Source: Cycloclasticus sp. (lineage in GTDB: Bacteria > Pseudomonadota > Gammaproteobacteria > Methylococcales > Cycloclasticaceae). Taken from it: a stretch of 6,071 bases of DNA. Every line of letters begins with the position of its first letter. Positions within the stretch are counted from its first letter, which is position 1. Shown piece by piece: positions 1-5,229 of this stretch. The stretch covers positions 1 through 6,071 of the forward strand of contig JAESRY010000050.1 of assembly GCA_016764415.1 (NCBI GenBank). The letters are read 5' to 3'. The notes under the pieces were generated by a model, which was not told where the DNA came from, searched no databases, and was given only the letters and a program-made list of their open reading frames with translations. A program made the position numbers and the translations under genes.

Positions 1-234
1 CGGTCCAATAAAGTGCCAAGCAATATCAAGGTGCGCCAGTAATCGCTGTTTCTTCAGCGCTTCTTGTAAATAATTTTCACCAAAATCTCGCTGCCCCTTT
101 TTATAAAGCGCCATCACATCTTCTGCTGGGCGCGTTTTACTCACTACCAGCAGTTTCACTGGCACTTCATGCGCCTTAACCAAACTGCCAATTAATTCAC
201 GTTGCGTAACATATCGTTGTAATAAAGAAGGCAT
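1..234 (-). CDS. yggS: YggS/PLPBP family pyridoxal phosphate homeostasis protein, N-terminal part (partial at left edge)
   Basis: The minus strand reads an open frame of 78 codons from an ATG (complement of 232-234) to the window edge. The family (E. coli YggS, human PLPBP) is a cytosolic fold-type III protein that binds pyridoxal 5'-phosphate and buffers its supply; it has no established catalytic activity. Visible family motifs are LLVVSKTRPAEDV (residues 28-40), in which K33 matches the PLP-binding lysine (K36 in E. coli), GQRDFGENYLQEA (47-59), and AWHFIGP (72-78) at the edge. The full family length is about 230 residues, so roughly two thirds is missing only because the window ends. An in-frame stop lies two codons upstream of the ATG, which supports this start; no clear Shine-Dalgarno sequence is seen. 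It is divergent from pilT, as in Pseudomonas, although no role in pilus function is established. Confidence 0.93.
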   Translation of the reverse strand, partial: MPSLLQRYVTQRELIGSLVKAHEVPVKLLVVSKTRPAEDVMALYKKGQRDFGENYLQEALKKQRLLAHLDIAWHFIGP

Positions 235-356
235 TATTTAAATTCGCGTCTATACTTAAATTAAAGCTGGAGTTACATACACTAGTGTTGGTGTTATTTT
301 CTAGTTAATTCATTATACAAACAACTACGCTCTCTGGGGCAAAACGGATTTAAAAC
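235..356. promoter_or_regulatory. Divergent yggS/pilT intergenic region with weak candidate pilT promoter
   Basis: These 122 bp must contain the 5' signals for both divergent genes. For pilT, the best match I see is TTGGTG (288-293), a 17-bp spacer and CATTAT (311-316); both hexamers match the sigma-70 consensus poorly (3/6 and 4/6). An overlapping TATACA (314-319) is an alternative -10. For yggS no convincing hexamer pair is visible; TATAGA on the minus strand (250-255) is the nearest -10-like string. The pilT start has only a weak CGGA (345-348) 8 nt upstream. The presence of a promoter is inferred from the divergent arrangement, and its exact position is uncertain. Confidence 0.4.
279..288. 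promoter_or_regulatory. Perfect 10-bp palindrome ACACTAGTGT, possible operator
   Basis: ACACTAGTGT is its own reverse complement and lies midway between the two divergent start codons, with its last base at the first base of the candidate pilT -35 hexamer. That position would suit a dimeric regulator acting on either gene. The symmetry does not extend continuously outward, and a 10-bp palindrome can occur by chance, so the operator role is a guess. Confidence 0.25.
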
Positions 357-1394
357 ATGGATATTTCAGACTTATTAGCCTTTAGCACCAAAAACAACGC
401 CTCCGACTTGCATCTTTCAGCCGGCTTACCTCCAATGATTCGAGTAGATGGTGATATTCGTCGAATAAACATGCCAGAGCTTGAGCATAAAGAAGTACAC
501 GCAATGATCTACGACATCATGAACGACAAGCAACGTCGTGACTTTGAAGAGTTCCTTGAAGTCGATTTCTCGTTTGAACTGCCGGGCATAGCCCGCTTTC
601 GTGTTAACGCATTCAACCAAGACCGTGGCGCAGCCGCCGTATTTAGAACCATTCCTGTGGATATCCTCACCCTAGAAGATTTAGGCTGCCCCGAATCTTT
701 TAAAGAAATCATCAATGTCCCTCGCGGCATTGTATTGGTAACAGGCCCTACAGGCTCAGGCAAATCGACCACACTCGCCGCTCTAATGGATTATAAAAAC
801 GACAATGTATACGAACACATTCTCACCATTGAAGACCCGATCGAATTTGTTCATAAAAGTAAAAAATGTCTAATAAACCAACGCGAAGTACACAAACATA
901 CACACGGTTTTAGTGAGGCCTTACGCGTAGCGCTTCGTGAAGATCCAGACATTATCCTCGTTGGCGAAATGCGAGATTTAGAAACCATTCGCTTAGCACT
1001 AACTGCTGCCGAAACCGGTCACTTAGTATTCGGCACCTTACACACCAGTTCTGCAGCCAAAACCATTGATAGGATTATCGACGTATTCCCCGAAGGTGAA
1101 AAAGGCATGGTTCGATCCATGTTGTCCGAATCGTTACGCGCCGTTATCGCACAAACCCTTCTGAAGAAAATTGGTGGCGGTCGAATTGCCGCATGGGAAA
1201 TAATGACAGGCACATCCGCGATACGTAACCTTATTCGTGAAGGTAAAATCGCACAAATGTATTCCGCCATTCAAACAGGCCGTAAAGATGGCATGCAAAC
1301 ACTCGATCAACACATGACCGAACTCGTTCAAGCCAGGCTTATCACACGACAAGACGCCAAAATGAAAGCCGTTGACAAAAAATTATTCAGCTAA
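357..1394 (+). CDS. pilT: Type IV pilus retraction ATPase PilT
   Basis: PilT is the hexameric AAA-type secretion ATPase that sits at the cytoplasmic base of the pilus machine, bound to PilC, and powers pilin depolymerisation and retraction (twitching, DNA uptake, surface sensing). The 345-residue product has the usual family length (P. aeruginosa about 344) and is closely similar throughout as I recall that protein. Seen in order: an N-terminal PAS-like domain beginning MDISDLLAFS with ASDLHLSAGLPPMIRVDG (15-32), Walker A GPTGSGKST (130-138), the Asp box TIEDPIEF (157-164), Walker B region DPDIILVGEMRD (196-207) with the expected catalytic glutamate E204, the His box TGHLVFGTLHT (220-230), and the PilT-specific C-terminal AIRNLIREGK (288-297). 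All catalytic motifs are intact. It is the first gene of a pilT-pilU pair. A small oddity is the histidine-rich stretch HKHTHG at 179-184. Confidence 0.97.
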   Translation: MDISDLLAFSTKNNASDLHLSAGLPPMIRVDGDIRRINMPELEHKEVHAMIYDIMNDKQRRDFEEFLEVDFSFELPGIARFRVNAFNQDRGAAAVFRTIPVDILTLEDLGCPESFKEIINVPRGIVLVTGPTGSGKSTTLAALMDYKNDNVYEHILTIEDPIEFVHKSKKCLINQREVHKHTHGFSEALRVALREDPDIILVGEMRDLETIRLALTAAETGHLVFGTLHTSSAAKTIDRIIDVFPEGEKGMVRSMLSESLRAVIAQTLLKKIGGGRIAAWEIMTGTSAIRNLIREGKIAQMYSAIQTGRKDGMQTLDQHMTELVQARLITRQDAKMKAVDKKLFS

Positions 1395-1400
1395 ACCAAC

Positions 1401-1405
1401 AGGAG
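1401..1405 (+). promoter_or_regulatory. Strong Shine-Dalgarno AGGAG for pilU
   Basis: AGGAG lies 9 nt before the pilU ATG at 1415, in the 20-nt gap after the pilT stop. It supports that start and independent initiation of pilU on a pilT-pilU transcript. Confidence 0.85.
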
Positions 1406-1414
1406 CCCAGCCAC

Positions 1415-2530
1415 ATGGATTTTGATTCATTATTACAGCTTATGGCCCATAAAAAGGCCTCCGATTTATTTATTACGGCTGGTTGGGCTCCTTCTTTGAA
1501 GGTAAACGGAACGTTACAACCCATATCAAAAACAAAATTAAGTAACTCACAAACACTTGAAATAGTTCTTGGCATCATGACGCCTGAACAAAAAGAAGAG
1601 TTTAATGCAACTAACGAATGTCAATTCGCCATTCAGCGACATGACATTGGCCGCTTTCGTGTCAGCGCGTTCACTCAAAGAGGCAGTGCAGGCATGGTAC
1701 TGCGTCGAATTGAAAGCAAAATACCTACCTCTGAAGAGCTAGGCCTCCCGCCCATCTTAGATGACTTAGCCATGACGAAACGTGGGCTAATTATTTTTGT
1801 CGGGGCTACCGGTACAGGCAAGTCAACGTCACTAGCTGCAATGGTCGGATACCGTAACCGGAATAGTACCGGACATATTATTACCATAGAGGACCCGATA
1901 GAATTTTTACACAACCATGCTGGTTGCGTAGTTAGCCAGCGCGAAGTAGGTATCGACACAGAGTCATACGAAATCGCATTACAAAACACGCTACGCCAAG
2001 CACCTGACGTTATCTTAATTGGCGAAATACGAACGCGAGAAACCATGAATCACGCCATTGCTTTTTCCGAGACCGGGCATTTATGTTTATCAACACTGCA
2101 TGCAAATAATGCAAACCAAGCACTTGACCGTATTATTCACTTCTTTCCTGAAGAAGCGCATAGCCAATTATTCATGGATTTATCCCTCAACCTAAAGGCA
2201 TTAATTGCCCAGCAATTAGTGCCCACCATTGACGGAAAAGGCCGTATAGCTGTTATTGAAATACTCATAAACACACCTCTCGCATCAGACTACATAAGAA
2301 AGGGTGACATTCATAAGCTGAAAGAATTAATGAAAAAGTCTACAGAACAAGGCATGCAAACCTTCGACCAAGCCTTATTTGAATTACACAACGAAGGGAA
2401 AATTAGTTATGAGAACGCCCTACTTCATGCTGATTCGAAAAACGAAGTTCGCCTTATGATTAAACTAGGCGAAGGCTCTCCATCAAACCTCAGTTATGAC
2501 GATGACATACTCCTTATCGATAAGTTCTAA
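1415..2530 (+). CDS. pilU: PilT-dependent retraction ATPase PilU
   Basis: PilU is the paralogue of PilT that assists retraction, mainly under load; in Vibrio and Pseudomonas studies it works only with PilT present. The 371-residue product is slightly shorter than the P. aeruginosa protein (about 382). Motifs: ASDLFITAGWAPSLKVNG (15-32) in the N-terminal domain, Walker A GATGTGKST (130-138), Asp box TIEDPIEF (157-164), Walker B region APDVILIGEIRTRET (196-210) with E204, and His box TGHLCLSTLHANNA (220-233). The motifs align at identical residue numbers with PilT, as expected of a duplicated pair. PilU identity rather than a second PilT is shown by GATGTGKST in place of GPTGSGKST, the absence of AIRNLI, and the extended C-terminus with ADSKNEVRLMIKL (339-351) ending in an acidic tail. 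It follows pilT by 20 nt and is almost certainly co-transcribed. Confidence 0.96.
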   Translation: MDFDSLLQLMAHKKASDLFITAGWAPSLKVNGTLQPISKTKLSNSQTLEIVLGIMTPEQKEEFNATNECQFAIQRHDIGRFRVSAFTQRGSAGMVLRRIESKIPTSEELGLPPILDDLAMTKRGLIIFVGATGTGKSTSLAAMVGYRNRNSTGHIITIEDPIEFLHNHAGCVVSQREVGIDTESYEIALQNTLRQAPDVILIGEIRTRETMNHAIAFSETGHLCLSTLHANNANQALDRIIHFFPEEAHSQLFMDLSLNLKALIAQQLVPTIDGKGRIAVIEILINTPLASDYIRKGDIHKLKELMKKSTEQGMQTFDQALFELHNEGKISYENALLHADSKNEVRLMIKLGEGSPSNLSYDDDILLIDKF

Positions 2531-2549
2531 AACACCGCTTATCCGATAA
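2514..2549 (+). other. Imperfect hairpin bracketing the pilU stop codon
   Basis: TTATCGATAAG (2514-2524) can pair with CTTATC-C-GATAA (2538-2549) to give an 11-bp stem interrupted by one bulged C (2544), with a 13-nt loop (2525-2537) containing the pilU TAA. The left arm also lies within a perfect 12-bp palindrome, CTTATCGATAAG (2513-2524). Only 3 of 11 pairs are G-C, and six A residues rather than a T-tract follow, so this is not a standard intrinsic terminator. It could be an RNA stability or processing element, or a DNA site with a repeated TTATC-GATAA unit. The pairing is read from the sequence; the function is unknown. Confidence 0.4.
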
Positions 2550-2573
2550 AAAACACCTTTCATCTGCTATGTC

Positions 2574-2602
2574 TGGACACAATTCAAAACCAAGTTTAAA
2601 TT
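2574..2602 (+). promoter_or_regulatory. Candidate promoter for the minor-pilin operon
   Basis: TGGACA (2574-2579, 5/6 match to the sigma-70 -35) is followed after exactly 17 bp by TAAATT (2597-2602, 4/6 match to the -10). Transcription would then begin about 2609-2610, on or next to the fimT ATG, giving a leaderless mRNA. That fits the absence of any Shine-Dalgarno sequence ahead of fimT. The alternative is read-through from pilTU with weak initiation at fimT. Confidence 0.3.
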
Positions 2603-2609
2603 GTAAATT

Positions 2610-3182
2610 ATGAGACTCCTGAAAAATACTAATGGCACCCAAAAGAAACAAGGCTTCACCCTTATTGAGCTGATAGTAACAATGGTGATTGCCGGTATTT
2701 TACTAACTATTGGCATCCCTAGTTTTAACTCTTTTGTTAAAAATAATCGGCTAACAACTCAAATTAATGACTTAGTAACCGCCGTAAACCTTACCCGTAG
2801 CGAAGCTATAACACGCGGTTTTAGTGCCACTATTTGTAAAAGCAATACGGGAACGTCTTGCACAGGGAACTGGACAAACGGTTGGATTGTTTTTGAAGAT
2901 CAAAATGGAGACGGCGTAGTTGATGGCGGCGAAACAGTTCTACGTGTTCATGCTGCATTACAAGGCGGCAACACCTTAACTTTCGGTAACAATAGGATTA
3001 CTTATTCATCTCAAGGAATAGCCGTCGGCTTCAACGACACATTTAAACTGTGTGATGACCGTGGAGCAACAGAAGCGAAAGGTGTTATTACATCAAATAC
3101 AGGCAGAGCTAGACAAGCTATTGATAGCGATGCCGACGGCACTGTTGAAGATGGAAGTGCAACCAATATTACGTGCCCATAA
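2610..3182 (+). CDS. fimT: GspH/FimT-FimU family type IV minor pilin
   Basis: This is a prepilin of the FimT/FimU (GspH-fold) class, part of the priming and tip complex of the pilus in the inner membrane and then at the fibre tip. It starts with a 15-residue basic leader ending KKQG, then FTLIEL: cleavage by PilD after G15 leaves F16 at +1 and E20 at +5, with a hydrophobic helix to about residue 38. The middle carries NLTRSEAITRG (60-70) and NGWIVFEDQNGDGVVDGGE (90-108), typical of the family; D97-E108 matches an EF-hand loop. Cysteines C76, C84, C148 and C189 could form two disulfides. Near the C-terminus, GRAR (165-168) fits the GRxR DNA-binding motif described for FimT in competent Legionella. 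It is the only GspH-type pilin seen here, so it may fill the FimU role; the fimT/fimU choice is uncertain. The 190-residue product has no alternative upstream start (TAA at 2604-2606) and no ribosome binding site. Confidence 0.87.
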   Translation: MRLLKNTNGTQKKQGFTLIELIVTMVIAGILLTIGIPSFNSFVKNNRLTTQINDLVTAVNLTRSEAITRGFSATICKSNTGTSCTGNWTNGWIVFEDQNGDGVVDGGETVLRVHAALQGGNTLTFGNNRITYSSQGIAVGFNDTFKLCDDRGATEAKGVITSNTGRARQAIDSDADGTVEDGSATNITCP

Positions 3183-3184
3183 AT

Positions 3185-3718
3185 ATGCTTACAAAATTAC
3201 AAACAAATAAAGGGTTCAGCCTAATAGAAATAATGGTAGCTGTTTTTGTGCTGGCTATTGGGTTGTTAGGCATCGCAGGCCTACAAGTAACCGCTATAAA
3301 AAGTAACCATACTGCGCTCTCACGAACTCAATCCACGCAATTAGCTTACGACTTAGCCGATAGAATGCGTGCCAATATGCCAGGCACAATAGCCGGTGGT
3401 TACTTAGCAACCGCCGCCCCGGGAGAGACCTATAATTGTTTTGATGACTTTACGGGCACAGCAAGCGCGGGGCTATGTTCTCCTGCTGAAATGGCTCATG
3501 CAGATTTAGACTGGATATTTTCATTGGCAGCAAGCAACTTCCCTCAAGGTGCTGCAGCTGTTAGTTGCACCTCCCCAGCTGGCACTAATGTCACCGCTGA
3601 TACTGCAGCAGCTGATTGTTCACAAGACTTCTCCCACACGATCACTATAAGCTGGAACGAGCAAGATGGTACAAATGGTTTAGTTGGGAAATCTATTAAT
3701 GTGGAGTTCGAACCATGA
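3185..3718 (+). CDS. pilV: Type IV pilus minor pilin PilV
   Basis: PilV joins FimU, PilW, PilX and PilY1 in the complex that primes pilus assembly. From the ATG the product is 177 residues: a short leader MLTKLQTNKG, PilD cleavage after G10, then FSLIEIMVAV with E15 at +5 and a hydrophobic helix to about residue 34 (AIGLLGIAGLQ is characteristic of PilV). LAYDLADRMRAN (53-64) is the family signature after the helix. Four cysteines (C85, C98, C128, C145) suggest disulfides in the globular part, which ends with the beta strand HTITISWNEQ (151-160). An in-frame GTG at 3173 would overlap fimT by 10 nt and add four residues. I prefer the ATG, 2 nt after the fimT stop, because it gives a typical leader, although neither start has a Shine-Dalgarno sequence. 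Translation probably depends on coupling to fimT. The end overlaps pilW by ATGA. Confidence 0.87.
   Translation: MLTKLQTNKGFSLIEIMVAVFVLAIGLLGIAGLQVTAIKSNHTALSRTQSTQLAYDLADRMRANMPGTIAGGYLATAAPGETYNCFDDFTGTASAGLCSPAEMAHADLDWIFSLAASNFPQGAAAVSCTSPAGTNVTADTAAADCSQDFSHTITISWNEQDGTNGLVGKSINVEFEP
3703..3706 (+). promoter_or_regulatory. Shine-Dalgarno GGAG for pilW
   Basis: GGAG inside the last codons of pilV lies 8 nt before the pilW ATG. With the ATGA stop-start overlap it supports both the start choice and coupled translation. Confidence 0.75.
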
Positions 3719-4686
3719 GTAGTCAAAAAACAACACCTCATAAAACAAATCCACAAAAAGGCTTTACATTAGTAGAGCTAATGATCGCTCTAGTTATTGG
3801 ATTAATTCTAACCGCCGGAATATTGCAATTATTCGTCTCCAATAAGCAAACGTATCGCGTTACAGAAAACGTATCTCGCTTACAAGAAAATGGTCGTTTT
3901 GCAATGCACTTTCTCACTAATGATATCCGCATGGCCGACTTTTGGGGATGCCGCGGTCAAGAAATAACTATTGATAACAACCTGAATGCAGATGCCAACT
4001 TCGATGCATTTAGCACTTCTTTAGGAGGCACAAATGATAGCGGCATCAACGGTTCTGATACCATCACCCTTAAAGGTGCCTTCCCTAATGCTTTTGACAC
4101 CACTAGCATTTCAAAATCGCCAGCTAGTTTTCAACTTGCCGATAGTACCAAACTCACAGGGACCAGCTTAATACTACTAAGTGATTGCTCTGACGGAGAT
4201 TTAATACAAATGACAAATGCTGCTGGCACGTTCACGCCTTCCGTCGCGGGAGGTGGCGTTCTAGGAAATGTCACTACAATCCTTAGATCTGACTATGACG
4301 GCACAGATGCTAAAGTCTATCAACTAAACTTTGTCACCTACTCCATTCAACAAGGTTTCAACGGGCAAAATGCTTTATTCAAAAGTACTAATGGCGACAC
4401 CCCTCAAGAACTAGTTGAAGGCATTGAGAATATGCAGATTCTTTATGGTGAAGATACCGATGCAGACGGCGCAGCAAATTATTACAAGCCCGCTGGTAGT
4501 GCAGGCCTAAATATGGACAATGTTGTGGCCGTAAGAATTAGTCTTGTCGCCGTCACACTTGAAAACAATGTTACCCAGCAAGCAAATACATACAATATTT
4601 TTGGCGGGGCGACTATAACGCCTACAGACAACCGTATTCGTCGCGTATTCACATCAACCATCGTTATTCGTAATCGACTTTCCTAA
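3715..4686 (+). CDS. pilW: Type IV pilus minor pilin PilW
   Basis: PilW is the largest of the minor pilins and resembles GspJ of type II secretion in position and function; it belongs to the FimU-PilVWX-PilY1 priming complex. The 323-residue product starts with a 16-residue leader ending PQKG, then FTLVELMIALVIG, with cleavage after G16 and E21 at +5; the helix runs to about residue 40. The following RLQENGRFAMHFLTNDIRMADFWGC (55-79) is the strongest PilW signature. A long globular region includes GIENMQILYGEDTDADG (236-252), also family-typical, and the C-terminal segment NRIRRVFTSTIVIRNRLS (306-323) matches the usual PilW ending. D247-x-D249-x-D251-G resembles the first half of a calcium-binding EF-hand loop. 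The ATG overlaps the pilV stop by 4 nt, and pilX starts 1 nt after the pilW stop, so the three genes form one translationally coupled unit. Confidence 0.94.
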   Translation: MSSQKTTPHKTNPQKGFTLVELMIALVIGLILTAGILQLFVSNKQTYRVTENVSRLQENGRFAMHFLTNDIRMADFWGCRGQEITIDNNLNADANFDAFSTSLGGTNDSGINGSDTITLKGAFPNAFDTTSISKSPASFQLADSTKLTGTSLILLSDCSDGDLIQMTNAAGTFTPSVAGGGVLGNVTTILRSDYDGTDAKVYQLNFVTYSIQQGFNGQNALFKSTNGDTPQELVEGIENMQILYGEDTDADGAANYYKPAGSAGLNMDNVVAVRISLVAVTLENNVTQQANTYNIFGGATITPTDNRIRRVFTSTIVIRNRLS

Positions 4687-4687
4687 A

Positions 4688-5227
4688 ATGAGAAACTTTC
4701 AACACAAAACCAAGCAATCGGGAGCCGTCTTATTTATAAGTCTTATCCTGCTATTAATTATGACGCTGCTTGGTATATCAGGCATGCAAACAACTATTTT
4801 AGAAGAAAAAATGGCGGGTAACTTCCGAAACGCAAACCTAGCATTCCAGTCTGCTGAAGCCGCTCTGCGTGCATCAGAAGGTTGGTTAAGTTCACAAGCA
4901 AGTGAACCGCTTGCAACCAACAACGGAACAACGGGTGTGTGGACAAATGCAGTAGACCCAGACACCACTAACAGTGATGAATGGTGGGAAGAGCGGGATA
5001 ACGTTTGGTGGGTCGCTAATGCTGTTTCCTACGGTACAACGCTAAGTGGAATTACCACGCCCCCACGCACAATTATTAAATATAAAACGTTTCAGTCAGA
5101 TACATTACTGGCAGGAACCGGGGGCTCAGCAACAGGTCTAACTTTTTATCAAGTGACATCACGCGGAACAGGCGGAACAGATCAAGCCAAAGTATTATTA
5201 CAAAGCACAACAGCAAGGAGATACTAA
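4688..5227 (+). CDS. pilX: Type IV pilus assembly protein PilX (minor pilin)
   Basis: PilX is a minor pilin of the priming complex, comparable in position to GspK of type II secretion. The 179-residue product starts with a basic leader, MRNFQHKTKQSG, then AVLFISLILLLIMTLLGISGMQ, a single hydrophobic helix at residues 13-33. Cleavage would fall after G12, giving A13 at +1; position +5 is I17, so the conserved Glu5 of ordinary pilins is absent, as in GspK-type proteins. TTILEEKMAGNFRNANLAFQSAEAAL (35-60) is the diagnostic PilX N-terminal signature. The globular part has a tryptophan cluster, WWEERDNVWW (99-108), and ends FYQVTSRGTGGTDQAKVLLQST, a typical final beta hairpin. The ATG lies 1 nt after the pilW stop with no Shine-Dalgarno sequence, so translation probably depends on ribosomes finishing pilW. 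The end holds the ribosome binding site for pilY1. Confidence 0.92.
   Translation: MRNFQHKTKQSGAVLFISLILLLIMTLLGISGMQTTILEEKMAGNFRNANLAFQSAEAALRASEGWLSSQASEPLATNNGTTGVWTNAVDPDTTNSDEWWEERDNVWWVANAVSYGTTLSGITTPPRTIIKYKTFQSDTLLAGTGGSATGLTFYQVTSRGTGGTDQAKVLLQSTTARRY
5163..5180 (+). repeat. Two-copy 9-bp tandem repeat GCGGAACAG within pilX
   Basis: GCGGAACAG occurs twice back to back (5163-5171, 5172-5180). It is in frame (9 bp, three codons) and encodes part of SRGTGGTD, the turn of the C-terminal hairpin. Gain or loss of a copy would lengthen or shorten that turn without a frameshift. With only two copies, chance duplication is an adequate explanation. Confidence 0.5.
5215..5220 (+). promoter_or_regulatory. 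Strong Shine-Dalgarno AAGGAG for pilY1
   Basis: AAGGAG lies in the final codons of pilX, 9 nt before the ATG at 5230. It is the best ribosome binding site of the minor-pilin operon and fixes the pilY1 start. Confidence 0.87.
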
Positions 5228-5229
5228 TT

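Noticed and set aside
509..772. Minus-strand open frame of 87 codons inside pilT, and similar ones at 426-620, 1019-1270 and 1134-1352
   Set aside because: All lie opposite strongly conserved PilT sequence, overlap each other, and have no motif or independent start signals.
1675..2046. Minus-strand open frame of 123 codons inside pilU
   Set aside because: It lies wholly opposite the conserved ATPase core of pilU, its translation has no recognisable motif, and its basic, Ser/Pro-rich composition is typical of an antisense shadow.
1415..2530. Second copy of pilT or a pilB-type assembly ATPase
   Set aside because: The length, Walker A variant GATGTGKST, lack of AIRNLI and the ADSKNEVRLMIKL C-terminus identify PilU; the N-terminal extension and zinc-binding cysteines of PilB are absent.
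2570..2595. Sigma-54 promoter ahead of fimT (from the TGG in TGGACAC)
   Set aside because: The sigma-54 -24/-12 pattern needs GG and GC about 10 bp apart; no GC occurs at the required distance downstream of this GG.
2531..2609. Intrinsic terminator after pilU
   Set aside because: The stem-loop present is AT-rich with a 13-nt loop and is followed by A residues; the first T run afterwards is only three bases, so the usual GC stem plus U-tract is missing.
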